Source of the DNA: Pseudoselenomonas ruminantium
GTDB taxonomy: Bacteria > Bacillota > Negativicutes > Selenomonadales > Selenomonadaceae
Reading direction: 5' to 3'
DNA: 47,061 nt
NCBI GenBank assembly: GCA_902780915.1
Contig: CACZHK010000016.1
Coordinates: forward strand, 1-47,061
The translations under genes and the position numbers were made by a program. Of this stretch, positions 38,428 through 47,061 are shown piece after piece (position 1 is the stretch's first letter; every line of letters starts with the position of its first letter). The notes beneath the pieces were generated by a model. That model saw only the letters and a program-made list of their open reading frames with translations, had not been told where the DNA came from and made no database searches.

Positions 38428-38477
38428 AAAAAATCCGCTTCAGCCAAAGGAAGCGCTTCAGCCGAAACGGATTTTTT
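38428..38477. terminator. bidirectional terminator between acrB and sufC
   Basis: AAAAAATCCG and CGGATTTTTT arms flank a 30-base loop that contains two direct CTTCAGCC copies. It follows the acrB stop on the minus strand. Confidence 0.65.
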
Positions 38478-38488
38478 CGTATATTCAT

Positions 38489-41400
38489 TTACTTGGCAGT
38501 CTCTGCCTCAGTTTCCTTGTTGCCTTTCAGCTTGTTTGTCAGCCACACCACGACGCAATAAAGCACGGGAATGAGGAATATCCCCAAAGCGGTGGCGAAG
38601 AACATGCCGCCCACCACGGCCGTGCCCATGCTGTTCCTGGCAGCGGCTCCTGCACCGTGGGCCATAGCCAAGGGCAAGCAGCCGATGATGAAGGCCAGGG
38701 AGGTCATGATGATGGGCCGCAGGCGCAGCCCCGCTGCCTCGATGGTGGCTTTCACGGGATCCATGCCGGCATCCACACGCACCTTGGCAAATTCCACGAT
38801 GAGGATGGCATTCTTGGCCGCCAGCCCCATGATCATGATGACACCAATCTGCATGTAAATGCTGTTGAAGAGCCCCAGATTGATATGTCCCATCATAGCT
38901 TCCAGCATGAACGTGCCATACTGCACGAAAAACGCTCCGAAAAGCCCCGTGGGCACCGTGAGCAGCACAGCAAAGGGAACGCTCCAGCTCTCATACAGCG
39001 CTGCCAGGCAAAGGAACACAAAGACCAGGGACAGGACCAGGACCTGGCCGGTGGAGCCGGAGGACTTCTTTTCTTCGCGGCTCTGCCCCGACCACTCAAC
39101 ATTGAAGCCGGCGGGAGCAGTCTGCCGCACCACTTCTTCCATGGCGGCGATAGCCTGCCCGGAACTGTAGCCGTCAGCGACACCGCCCTGGATGCTGATG
39201 CTCCTGGTGCCGTTGAAACGGGAAATGATAGAAGCAGAAGTCGAAATCTTCGGCGTCAGCAGGCTGTCCAGGGGCACCATAGTGCCATCGGCATTTCTCA
39301 CATAGCTGAACTTCAAGGCCTCTTTCTCGTTCCGATAATGGGCATCGGACTGCATGACAACCTTATAGGTGCGCCCGAACTGCACGAAGTCATTCACCTG
39401 GGCGCCACCGTAGTTCACCTGCAACGTCGTGAACACATCGGAGAGATTCACGCCCAGCTGCTTCACTTTTTCACGGTTCACATCAAATTTGCATATGGGA
39501 GAATCAATGGAATAGGTGGTATATACATTGGACAGCTCGGGACGCTGGTTCGCAGCCGCCAGGATTTCCTTGGTGATGTTATCCAGTTCTTTGTCCGTGT
39601 GTCCCGTCATATCCAACAGTTCCATGCTCCAGCCGCCTACCATGCCCAGTCCCGGCAGAGCAGGGGTGGGAAAGGCCATGACGGTAGCTTCCGGGTGATT
39701 CTGCCCCAATTTGTTGGCTTTCTCCACCAAGGACAAGACCGCAAGGTCGGGGTCTGTCCGCTCGTCCCAGGGGTTAAGGGCCACGAAGAAGGTGCCGCTG
39801 TTGGACTTGGAGCCGGAGGACAGCACGTCATAGCCGGCAATCTTCATGGCACCTTTTACCCCCGGCATATCACGCAGCTCCTGGCTCAGGGCATCCATGG
39901 TTTCATTGGTGCGATTGAGGGAAGTTCCGTCAGGCATGGTCACCGACACTACAAAGTAGCCCAAATCTTCCAAAGGCACAAAGGTAGAGGGAAGCAATTT
40001 GAAGAATACCCCCGCCAAAGCACAGATGACCAAGAGAGAGGCCACACCGACCTTGGCATGGCGGATAAACCAGGCCACGCCGCCCGTATAGCGGTTCTGA
40101 GTGCGCTCGAACCAATCGTTGAAACTGTCAAAGAAACGATCCAGGACATTTTTCTTCTTGTTGTGGTCATGGGGTTTCATCAAGAGAGCGCACAAAGCGG
40201 GCGTAAGGGTCAGAGCGATGAAGGCAGAAAGAGCCATGGACACCGCAATGGTCAGCGCAAACTGCCGGTAAAGCACGCCCGTGGTGCCACCCAGGAAAGC
40301 GCAGGGAATGAATACGGCGGAGAGGACAAAGGCAATGGCCACCACAGGCCCCTGCACTTCGTCCATGGCTTTTTCCGTGGCCTCCACCGGCCCCAGGCCA
40401 TCCTTTTTCATGTGGGATTCCACATTCTCGATGACCACGATGGCATCATCCACCACCAGGCCGATGGCCAGCACCATGGCAAAAAGTGTCAGGGTGTTGA
40501 TGGTGAAGCCCAGGGCCACGAAGCTGGCAAAAGTACCCACCAAAGATACGGGAATGGCCAGCACCGGGATGAGGGTCGCCCGCCAGCTCTGGAGGAACAG
40601 GAACACAATGACGATAACCAGCATCAAGGCTTCCTTGAAGGTGTTCACCACTTCGCCTATGGACTCGTTGATATATTCCGTGTTATCCACCAGGGCCTTA
40701 TATACCAAATCATCCGGGAAGGTTTTGGAGGCCTCCTCAAGGACTTTCTTGACCTCGGCCACAGTTTCCATGGCGTTGGCATCATCCGTGAGCTTGACGC
40801 CGAAGCCCGCGCTGGGGGTGCCATCGGTGTCGGTGATCATGGAGGTAGTCTTGGCCCCCGTCTCAACCCGTCCCACATCTTTGATGCGCACATAGGAGCC
40901 GTCCGCTTTGGACTTCAGAATGACATTTTCAAATTCCTCCGGGGTGGTAAGACGCCCCTGCACGCTGCCGGTATACTGCTTTTCCTGATTGGCAGGCGTA
41001 GGCAGCTGCCCGATGGTACCAGCCGGGGCCTGCACATTCTGCTCTCTGATGGCCCTTTCCACATCACCTACAGTCAGATCCAGAGACGACAAGCGCGCCG
41101 GATTCAGCCACACGCGCATGGAATATTTGGAGCCGAAGGGGCTGATGTCGCCCACACCCTTGATGCGCTTCAAGGCGTCAATGATGTAGATATCCGCATA
41201 GTTCATGATGAACGTGCGCCTGAAGGTGCCATTGGGGGAATACAGGGAGAAGATATAGGCCATATCGTTGGAGGACTTTTTGGTGGTGACACCAACAGCC
41301 TGCACATCCGAGGGAAGGCTGGCGTTGGCTATGGAAACATTGTTCTGCACCAGCACTGAGTCCATGTCGCTGTTGGTCCCCAGCTCGAACTTGACGCTGA

Positions 41401-41668
41401 GCTCGTAGCTGCCCGTATCATCAGAATTAGAATTCATGGAGTCCATGCCCTGGGTGCCGTTGACCTGCTGCTCGATGACCTGAGCCACAGTATCATTGAT
41501 GACGCTGGCATTGGCCCCGGTGTAAGTGGTGTTCACCGTGATGGTGGGCTGGGTGATCTGCGGGTACTGGGCAATGGGCAGGCTGAGGCCCGAGATCGTG
41601 CCGAGAATGACGATGATGAGGGCGATGACAATAGCGAAAATAGGACGATGAATAAAGAATCGTGACAC
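38489..41668 (-). CDS. acrB: RND efflux pump inner-membrane transporter (AcrB/HAE1 type)
   Basis: A 1059-residue HAE1-type RND transporter. I start it at GTG 41668 (VSRFFIHRPIFAIVIALIIV), eight bases after GGAGG; an earlier in-frame GTG overlaps that site. It shows TM1 (IFAIVIALIIVILGTIS), the periplasmic porter and docking domains, and the proton-relay helix with FAMVLAIGLVVDDAIVVIEN (two Asp). The pair of large loops has the usual internal duplication. It exports hydrophobic drugs or metabolites with the adjacent MFP and TolC-like protein. It ends the operon at the terminator. Confidence 0.96.
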   Translation of the reverse strand: MSRFFIHRPIFAIVIALIIVILGTISGLSLPIAQYPQITQPTITVNTTYTGANASVINDTVAQVIEQQVNGTQGMDSMNSNSDDTGSYELSVKFELGTNSDMDSVLVQNNVSIANASLPSDVQAVGVTTKKSSNDMAYIFSLYSPNGTFRRTFIMNYADIYIIDALKRIKGVGDISPFGSKYSMRVWLNPARLSSLDLTVGDVERAIREQNVQAPAGTIGQLPTPANQEKQYTGSVQGRLTTPEEFENVILKSKADGSYVRIKDVGRVETGAKTTSMITDTDGTPSAGFGVKLTDDANAMETVAEVKKVLEEASKTFPDDLVYKALVDNTEYINESIGEVVNTFKEALMLVIVIVFLFLQSWRATLIPVLAIPVSLVGTFASFVALGFTINTLTLFAMVLAIGLVVDDAIVVIENVESHMKKDGLGPVEATEKAMDEVQGPVVAIAFVLSAVFIPCAFLGGTTGVLYRQFALTIAVSMALSAFIALTLTPALCALLMKPHDHNKKKNVLDRFFDSFNDWFERTQNRYTGGVAWFIRHAKVGVASLLVICALAGVFFKLLPSTFVPLEDLGYFVVSVTMPDGTSLNRTNETMDALSQELRDMPGVKGAMKIAGYDVLSSGSKSNSGTFFVALNPWDERTDPDLAVLSLVEKANKLGQNHPEATVMAFPTPALPGLGMVGGWSMELLDMTGHTDKELDNITKEILAAANQRPELSNVYTTYSIDSPICKFDVNREKVKQLGVNLSDVFTTLQVNYGGAQVNDFVQFGRTYKVVMQSDAHYRNEKEALKFSYVRNADGTMVPLDSLLTPKISTSASIISRFNGTRSISIQGGVADGYSSGQAIAAMEEVVRQTAPAGFNVEWSGQSREEKKSSGSTGQVLVLSLVFVFLCLAALYESWSVPFAVLLTVPTGLFGAFFVQYGTFMLEAMMGHINLGLFNSIYMQIGVIMIMGLAAKNAILIVEFAKVRVDAGMDPVKATIEAAGLRLRPIIMTSLAFIIGCLPLAMAHGAGAAARNSMGTAVVGGMFFATALGIFLIPVLYCVVVWLTNKLKGNKETEAETAK

Positions 41669-41681
41669 TACTGCCACCTCC

Positions 41682-42875
41682 TTAGGATTTATCGACGATT
41701 TCAGAGGTTTCCTGGACGGAGAAGCCCATATCCTGCGCCGTCACCGTGGTCACATCAAGGTCCGTCCCGCCCTGCAGGTTGGTAAGTCCTTCTACGATAA
41801 CCATGTCGGAATCTTCCAGGCCGCTCTGCACCACATAGTAGCTCCCGACTTTCTCGCCGAGCTTCACATTCTTGGAATGGGATTTCCCATCGCTGCCCAC
41901 TACCAGGACAAAAGTCTCATCCAAAAGCTGCTGCACAGCCCGCTGGGGCACCAGAAGGGCGTTTTTCGCCACTACACCCACGATATTCACCTGGGTGAAC
42001 ATGCCGGGGAGCAGGATTCTCTGAGGATTGGGCAGGAGTGCCTTGACCGTGAGGGAACCGGATTTTTCGGACAGGGCACGGTCCACCGTCGTAACTTGGC
42101 CCTCGTAGGGATAATCCCTGCCGTTGCTCAGAGTTATCCTGATTTTGGGTGGCTCGTAACCGGCGGCGTCCCGGGCGACGCCGTTTTCCAGGTCTTCTGC
42201 CAAAAGGTTCAAGTATTCCGTTTCACTGACGCTGAACTGCACGTAAAGCGGATCCATCGTACCGATAGTCACCAAAGTGGTGCCGCCGGCCGTCGCATAA
42301 GTTCCCACCGCCACATCGTCCACTGCCACCTGGCCGTCCATAGGCGCATAGACCACAGTATCATCCAGATTTTCCTGGGCCTTTCTCACCGCTGCCTGCT
42401 CAGAGGCCACCTCTGCCTCATACTCAGCCACCTTGGCACGCTGGCTGGTCAGGGTCTGCTCAGAAACGGCCCTTTTCTCCCACAGCTGCTCATCCCTGTC
42501 CAGGTCTTGCTGGGCGTTGCGCAGGGTAGCCATAGACTTGTGCAGTTTGGCCTGAGCCTCTGCCACTGCCGACTCATACTGACGGGAATCTATGCGGTAG
42601 AGGGGATCTCCCGCATGCACCATGTCACCGCCACTGAAATATTTTTCCACGATGCTGCCAGACACCCGGGCATAGACCAGCACTTCTTCCGTGCCCTTGA
42701 GCTGTCCGGGGAAGCTGTAACCCACCGGTGCATCCTGTCTCACGAGCTGCATGGCCTTGACGGCGGTCTTGCCAGGCGTCGCCGCCTGCTCATCGCCGCA
42801 GCCGGTCAGGAAAAGGCTGGCTGCCAGCATGAGTGAGCTAACGAGCGCCACTGATTTTTTCCCATATGCTCTCAT
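41682..42875 (-). CDS. acrA: RND efflux membrane fusion protein (AcrA type, lipoprotein)
   Basis: A 397-residue periplasmic adaptor. The lipobox LFLTGCG (Cys about residue 26) marks a lipoprotein. The biotinyl-like half is split by a coiled-coil hairpin (residues about 95-170, AQAKLHKSMATLRNAQQDLD and following), then come lipoyl (VYAPMDGQVAVDDVAVGTYA), beta-barrel and membrane-proximal domains. ATG 42875 overlaps the tolC stop. It bridges the AcrB-type pump to the outer-membrane channel. acrB starts about 13 bases downstream. Confidence 0.95.
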   Translation of the reverse strand: MRAYGKKSVALVSSLMLAASLFLTGCGDEQAATPGKTAVKAMQLVRQDAPVGYSFPGQLKGTEEVLVYARVSGSIVEKYFSGGDMVHAGDPLYRIDSRQYESAVAEAQAKLHKSMATLRNAQQDLDRDEQLWEKRAVSEQTLTSQRAKVAEYEAEVASEQAAVRKAQENLDDTVVYAPMDGQVAVDDVAVGTYATAGGTTLVTIGTMDPLYVQFSVSETEYLNLLAEDLENGVARDAAGYEPPKIRITLSNGRDYPYEGQVTTVDRALSEKSGSLTVKALLPNPQRILLPGMFTQVNIVGVVAKNALLVPQRAVQQLLDETFVLVVGSDGKSHSKNVKLGEKVGSYYVVQSGLEDSDMVIVEGLTNLQGGTDLDVTTVTAQDMGFSVQETSEIVDKS

Positions 42876-44224
42876 CACTTTTTATCCCCTTTCACATTCT
42901 TCTCTTCCAAAGCCTGGCGATAAGGCTCCACATCCAGCTCCACTTTCACGCCCATGGCTTTTTCCAGGCTGGACTTATAACTATTATAGCTGTAAAGGGC
43001 ATTGATATACTGCCCCTTAGCCTCTACCAATTTATTCTGGGCGTCCATAAGCTCCAGGTTCGTGCCCACACCTGCCAGATAGCGGGCCTCCTCGATATTG
43101 TAATCTTCCTCGGCCTTGCCCACCACTTCTGCCATGATATGTATATTTTCCTCGGCAGCCCTGAGATTCGTATAGGCATTGCGGACTTCCAGCTTCACAT
43201 CGCTGAGCTGGTCCCGCAGTTCGGCCTCGGCACGATGCACAGCGGCCGCCCTCTGCTTCACCTGGGCCTGGGTCACCTGATTGTCAAAGATATTCCATTT
43301 GACAGAGATGCCCGCCGTCCAGCTGTCAGAGCTGTCCAGATTGCTCTTGAAGGGGCCATCGCCTGCAATGCTGCGGCTGGCGCTGGCATCTACCGAAGGC
43401 CTGTAGCCAGACTTGGCAGCCTCCATAGCAGCCTTGTTTGACAGGAGATTGTACTCCTTCTGAAAAAGGTCAGGACGATGAAGCAGGGCATAGGCCTCGC
43501 AATCAGTCAGTTCCCGGTTGAAGGGCTGATAGGTAAGATTGTCAAGGGCTCGGGTCTCTGTCTCTGCCGGAAGTCCGACCTCCTTGTTGAAGGTAGCGAC
43601 AGCCACCTTATAAGCATTGGTCGCCGACACCAGCTTCTGCCTGCCCTGAGCCAGGGACACCTCCGAGCTCAGCACATCTGCCATTGCTACTGTCCCGGCC
43701 TCATACTTGCTGTTGACATTGTCCAGGTGAGCCTTCAGGTTGCCGACGGATTCTTCGTAAACCCCCATCTGGCTCCTGCACCTCAGAATATCATAATAGT
43801 CCTGAGCCACGGTATCGCGGATGCTCTGCCTGGTGCGCTCCAAAGTCAGCTCCGCCCCGGAAAGGCTCATCTGAGCGGCTTTGATGTTGTTCTGAAGCCT
43901 GCCACCGCTGTAGATAGGCATGCTGAGCGCGCCCTGATTGGCAAAATACTTGTGCCCCCATCCCTCATAAGCCTTGCCGCCCACGGCATCCGCATCCATA
44001 TTCCAGGAAAGCTTGGGGCCTGTCTGCCTGCGAGCCTCCCGCAGCGCCCAATAGGCACTGTCGAGATCTGCGGCACTTTCCTCGATGTCACAGTTGCGCT
44101 CCAGGGCCATCTGCACCCCGTCCGCCAGGGTCATATCCAGGCTTTCAGCCGAAGCCGTTCCCCAGGCGCTGCATAGCATGAATGTCATTACTGCTGCTTT
44201 TGCGTATTTCCTGCAAAATTTCAT
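42875..44224 (-). CDS. TolC-family outer-membrane efflux protein
   Basis: A 449-residue outer-membrane channel subunit starting MKFCRKYAKAAVMTFMLCSA, with cleavage after ASA. GGGAGG is seven bases before ATG 44224, which rejects a longer in-frame start. Two internally repeated halves contain long helices (SIRDTVAQDYYDILRCRSQM; ELRDQLSDVKLEVRNAYTNL) and the motif AYKVAVATFNKEVGLP, as in TolC/OEP trimers. It heads the operon, ahead of acrA and acrB. Confidence 0.93.
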   Translation of the reverse strand: MKFCRKYAKAAVMTFMLCSAWGTASAESLDMTLADGVQMALERNCDIEESAADLDSAYWALREARRQTGPKLSWNMDADAVGGKAYEGWGHKYFANQGALSMPIYSGGRLQNNIKAAQMSLSGAELTLERTRQSIRDTVAQDYYDILRCRSQMGVYEESVGNLKAHLDNVNSKYEAGTVAMADVLSSEVSLAQGRQKLVSATNAYKVAVATFNKEVGLPAETETRALDNLTYQPFNRELTDCEAYALLHRPDLFQKEYNLLSNKAAMEAAKSGYRPSVDASASRSIAGDGPFKSNLDSSDSWTAGISVKWNIFDNQVTQAQVKQRAAAVHRAEAELRDQLSDVKLEVRNAYTNLRAAEENIHIMAEVVGKAEEDYNIEEARYLAGVGTNLELMDAQNKLVEAKGQYINALYSYNSYKSSLEKAMGVKVELDVEPYRQALEEKNVKGDKK

Positions 44225-44287
44225 CTGCCATCCTCCCTGCTGCTTGTACAAATTGGTTGTTGCAAAATGTTCATATGATAAGATTGC

Positions 44288-44317
44288 ATTATACCATTTT
44301 GGCTTATTCGCTATCAA
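44288..44317 (-). promoter_or_regulatory. tolC-acrA-acrB promoter
   Basis: TTGATA (44317-44312) and TATAAT (44293-44288) are 18 bases apart on the minus strand, about 55 bases above the tolC-like start codon. Confidence 0.6.
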
Positions 44318-44386
44318 AAAGCATTTTCCTGCTTGAGAAAGGGGTTCCATAATGTCACCCCCTGCTTGTATCCCCCCAAAAAACGC

Positions 44387-44430
44387 CAAAAGACCTCGCC
44401 CCCTTATTTTACAGATGAGCGAGGTCTTCA
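44387..44430 (-). terminator. terminator after the SYLF gene
   Basis: On the minus strand GACCTCGC and GCGAGGTC arms with a 19-base loop are followed by TTTTGG, about 60 bases beyond the SYLF stop. Confidence 0.55.
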
Positions 44431-44489
44431 GTACATCATGCTGCTGCATGAAACAGGCTGTGATTTTGTCCAGCCCAATATTTTTTTCC

Positions 44490-45059
44490 TCAATTCAGCG
44501 TCCTGAAAGGAGAGATTCTCCCCCCTTTGAAGGTAGCCTCGATAGCCAGGCCTTTTTTGTCAAGCTGATAAACCTGCACCCCTTCAGCGGCCATCGACGC
44601 TCCTGCATAAGTCACGCCGTTGACTCCATCCGTGGCATCGGCCGAAGCCTCGGAACCGAATTTAATATTGCCGGAAATAAATCTGTCCCAAGCCTTTTTA
44701 TTCGCAATGATGAAAAGCAGGTCGTATTCCTTCGCGCCAAAATTTATGCCAAGGCTGACTTCCTTCATCTTCACATAAATCCTTTCCCCCGTCTGGCTGT
44801 TCACAGCTACGCCGCGGCCGTGGTCATCACCAAAGAACCCCCACTTGACACTGGCGGCGCTGATGGTGCAGTAAGCATAAGCATCCTGCACGGCCTCCCT
44901 TGACGTAGGATACTTTTCATACATGCGCTCCAGGACCTTCCCGCTCATTTCGTTCAGTTCCGCGCGCTGCTGTTCGGGGGTAGCTTTAGCCGCAAAGGCC
45001 GTGCTGGCCATCATCAAAACCAGGGTGAATAAAATCAGCTGGAAAAAATTTTTCTTCAT
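44490..45059 (-). CDS. secreted SYLF (YSC84)-domain lipid-binding-like protein
   Basis: A 189-residue protein with a signal peptide (FFQLILFTLVLMMASTAFAA). The SYLF/YSC84 pattern is GFFGDDHGRGVAVNSQTGER, YVKMKEVSLGINFGAKEYDL and FISGNIKFGSEASADATDG. SYLF domains bind lipids or phosphoinositides in eukaryotes; bacterial roles are unclear. It probably works in the periplasm or at a membrane. It is separated from the gene upstream by a terminator-like hairpin. Confidence 0.8.
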   Translation of the reverse strand: MKKNFFQLILFTLVLMMASTAFAAKATPEQQRAELNEMSGKVLERMYEKYPTSREAVQDAYAYCTISAASVKWGFFGDDHGRGVAVNSQTGERIYVKMKEVSLGINFGAKEYDLLFIIANKKAWDRFISGNIKFGSEASADATDGVNGVTYAGASMAAEGVQVYQLDKKGLAIEATFKGGRISPFRTLN

Positions 45060-45082
45060 GCCGGATGCCTCCTCACAAAACC

Positions 45083-45113
45083 AGCCCCCTAAGGATCATA
45101 TCCTGAGGGGGCT
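45083..45113 (-). terminator. terminator after the YbjN-like gene
   Basis: AGCCCCCT and AGGGGGCT arms plus an inner AGGAT/ATCCT stem form a long hairpin. On the minus strand it is followed by GGTTTTG. Confidence 0.5.
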
Positions 45114-45144
45114 GTGCTTTATCACTCAATCAAGGATAATAATC

Positions 45145-45579
45145 TTACTCGCCCTTCCAGATGCACTTCATGAACTTGCGGTAGTTGGTATTCAGATAGT
45201 CGATGATGATGGCGAACATGGAATAGAGATTGTCGCCATTCAGCTCACCTTCGATGGTCATGCACACATCCAGTATCAGATCCCCTTCTTTGTTCAGATA
45301 GAGCTTGAAGGGCTTATAGCTGGCGGATTCCTCATTGACCAGCTTCAAAAGCTCCAGCTGATTCTCTTCCGACAGCGCCTTGGGAGCAATCTGCACCCGC
45401 ACCATAGTGAAGATGGAGTCATCCGTGATCACAATGGTGGGAAGCTGCTGTCCTTCTACGGTGATGTGGGAACGGAACACAGCCGTGTGCTGGCTGTCTC
45501 CTTCCAGTTCCTCCATCTCGAAGACCTTGATGTCTTTCTCTTTCAAATACCCTTCAAATGCTTCTGCTTTTTTGTTCAT
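45145..45579 (-). CDS. YbjN-like protein
   Basis: A 144-residue cytoplasmic protein starting MNKKAEAFEGYLKEKDIKVF, with the alternating strand/helix arrangement of YbjN/type III chaperone-like folds (HTAVFRSHITVEGQQLPTIV, LYLNKEGDLILDVCMTIEGE). A trailing helix YSMFAIIIDYLNTNY is also typical. AGGAGG precedes ATG 45579. It follows the adhesin gene after 23 bases and may be co-transcribed; a chaperone role for secretion is speculation. Confidence 0.55.
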   Translation of the reverse strand: MNKKAEAFEGYLKEKDIKVFEMEELEGDSQHTAVFRSHITVEGQQLPTIVITDDSIFTMVRVQIAPKALSEENQLELLKLVNEESASYKPFKLYLNKEGDLILDVCMTIEGELNGDNLYSMFAIIIDYLNTNYRKFMKCIWKGE

Positions 45580-45602
45580 CTTTTTCTCCTCCTAACAACA
45601 TC

Positions 45603-47061
45603 CTATTCTATCACAATTTCCTGGTCAGAGGCATTTTTCTGACGGAAATCAGTTTCCACAGGCGCTTTGTCAAGGAACACCTGCTCCCGCAAAGTCCTGG
45701 CGGGTTCTGTCAGCAATGCGCTGTCAAAGGTGTATTTGCCATGTGCATTGGTCACGCGCTCCCGCATCATATCCACTACGCTGAGGTTGTCACCGTAGAG
45801 TTTCCTGTAATTCTTGCCTGCATCAATCAGGATTGCCCCATGTGTCCCGAGCATGCCGTCCTGATACAGCTGGAAGGAGCGTTCCTTGCTGTAGGCCAGG
45901 CCCAGATTGTTCCAGTAAGCCAGCTGCTCACCGTCTCTGGTGGGTGTGCGTCCGTAGACAGCCAGATTCGTATGCTTGTTGTCCAGATAAAGCTTGTCCA
46001 CTGAAAGCACATCGTCCACGGCGAGGTTTCCTTCTGCCACATGGAGGTAGCCACGGTTGGTCCAGAGCCCCGGCATCTGCGTGCCGCCTTTGGAGTGAAG
46101 GCTGCCGACGTAGAAATCTTCGCTGATGAGTTTCTGAGGCACCGCCCCCTGCGCCGTGAAGTGGAACAGTGAGCCGTGGTTGTCCGCAGTGATATCATCG
46201 GCATAGATGAAGTTGCCTGCCAGAGAAACGTAACCAGGTATGGTTGCCTTTTTCTCGAAGAATACGCCGCCCCCATTGTGTACTGTTGCTTCCAGATTCC
46301 GCTTGAGCCGGATAGCATCCGTCACATGGAGATCTCCGTTCCTTCCATCCAGCCGCACATCCCGTCCGGAATCCACCATCCCGTTCAGTCCGATGATGAT
46401 GTTCTGCTCGCCCGGCTTGTACTGGCTGTCTCCGGCGGACATGGCGATATCGCCATTCTTCGTGGAGGTCTTGCCGTAGATCATGATCTTGCCCAGATTC
46501 ACGTCAACCTTGATGCCCTCCTGCGCGGTTACAGTTTCCACATCCGGGCCGTTGTCGCCGATGGTGACATTGCCTGTCCCCACCTGTACATCAACGCTGC
46601 CCTGAGCCGACTTGATAGCACTCCCCACATTGATATTGCCTTTTTCCGAGGTCATGGAAACATCCTTGGCAGCCAGAACTTCATGGCCTATATTGATGTC
46701 GCCATCGACTGTCTTGACTCTTACCTCACCATCAACATTCAGGTCGGTATCGAAGTAAATGCTGCCCTTTTCTTCCAGTTCCGCTACCAGGTCTTTCTTG
46801 GTCTGGATACGGTCAGAAACATGCAGGTCGCCGTTGCCCACATCCAGATGGATGGCACCGCCGGCTTCCAGTTTTCCGTTCTGGTCGATGATAAAGGACT
46901 GGTTATTCTCTCCAGGGGTATAGACCTGCTTGTGGGCCGAAATGGAAATATCGCCCACCTCTGTGGAAGTCTTGCCATAGACCACTACTTTGCCGTCCTT
47001 GGCAGCAAGGCTAAGATCCTGCTTGGCCGTGACAGTCTTCACATCCGGCCCGTTGTTGCCG
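45603..47061 (-). CDS. haemagglutinin-like adhesin, C-terminal part (5' end off-window)
   Basis: The open frame continues past the right edge; at least 486 residues are visible. It consists of short beta-helix repeats (GDINIGHEVLAAKDVSMTSE, GNINVGSAIKSAQGSVDVQV), and a 167-residue (501-bp) duplication begins with NGPDV-x-TVTA followed by YGKTST-x-x-GDI. The C-terminus (ASDQEIVIE) has no barrel or sorting motif, so it resembles an exoprotein secreted by a partner (two-partner type) more than a classical autotransporter. The upstream partner, if any, is outside the window. Confidence 0.8.
   Translation of the reverse strand, partial: GNNGPDVKTVTAKQDLSLAAKDGKVVVYGKTSTEVGDISISAHKQVYTPGENNQSFIIDQNGKLEAGGAIHLDVGNGDLHVSDRIQTKKDLVAELEEKGSIYFDTDLNVDGEVRVKTVDGDINIGHEVLAAKDVSMTSEKGNINVGSAIKSAQGSVDVQVGTGNVTIGDNGPDVETVTAQEGIKVDVNLGKIMIYGKTSTKNGDIAMSAGDSQYKPGEQNIIIGLNGMVDSGRDVRLDGRNGDLHVTDAIRLKRNLEATVHNGGGVFFEKKATIPGYVSLAGNFIYADDITADNHGSLFHFTAQGAVPQKLISEDFYVGSLHSKGGTQMPGLWTNRGYLHVAEGNLAVDDVLSVDKLYLDNKHTNLAVYGRTPTRDGEQLAYWNNLGLAYSKERSFQLYQDGMLGTHGAILIDAGKNYRKLYGDNLSVVDMMRERVTNAHGKYTFDSALLTEPARTLREQVFLDKAPVETDFRQKNASDQEIVIE

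Noticed and set aside
38657..41359. A 900-codon open frame antisense to acrB.
   Set aside because: It mirrors the codon pattern of the RND transporter gene, is rich in His and Gly as antisense frames of GC-rich genes are, and lacks a domain or convincing start.

Overview
The window looks like a chromosomal segment of a diderm Firmicute of the Negativicutes (Selenomonas-like). Ribosome binding sites are strong GGAGG types as in Firmicutes, yet the chromosome encodes outer-membrane machinery: a TolC/AcrA/AcrB-type RND pump, an autotransporter barrel and a large haemagglutinin-like adhesin. A two-gene SufC/SufB-type iron-sulfur system fits an anaerobe. This assignment is inferred from gene content only.

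Bases 1 to about 31,240 are the integrase-side part of a siphovirus-like prophage that runs off the left edge. Read leftwards on the minus strand: the integrase (plus strand, next to the host boundary), a lysogeny and cargo block (Fic protein, small secreted zinc-binding-like protein, HicAB, a Kiwa-like pair, CI-like repressor), an antirepressor and Cro-like regulators, then a replication block (Gp157, Sak4-like ATPase, DUF669 SSB-like protein, helicase, VRR-NUC nuclease, DUF927 primase/helicase). About 25 very small overlapping genes follow, then a probable late activator, a late promoter, terminase, SPP1-type portal, scaffold, capsid, and a minor head protein fused to an ADP-ribosyltransferase domain. 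A self-contained moron (own promoter and terminator, plus strand) sits between terS and terL.

Bases about 31,300 to 47,061 are host chromosome: a bifunctional GT8-GT2 glycosyltransferase directly coupled to an autotransporter whose passenger is only a Pro/Ser tetrapeptide-repeat stalk, with a seven-C tract inside the promoter spacer; a second HicAB module; an exported HAD phosphatase; sufC and a SufB/D-like gene; the tolC-acrA-acrB operon; a SYLF-domain protein; a YbjN-like protein; and the 3' end of a repeat-rich adhesin.

The most notable signals are: (1) a KwaB-like (DUF4868) gene, split by a frameshift, converging on a four-helix KwaA-like membrane gene in the prophage cargo region; (2) six TTTATAAA-type sites with alternating 18/23-bp spacing, forming 41-bp units, ahead of the Fic gene; (3) the repeat-stalk autotransporter plus glycosyltransferase with a likely slippage-prone promoter; (4) an ADP-ribosyltransferase with a Q-x-E motif on a capsid protein; (5) a palindrome at about -38 of the late promoter beside the activator gene. 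The capsid gene is frameshifted near its start, so the prophage may be defective, or the sequence may have a one-base error there.
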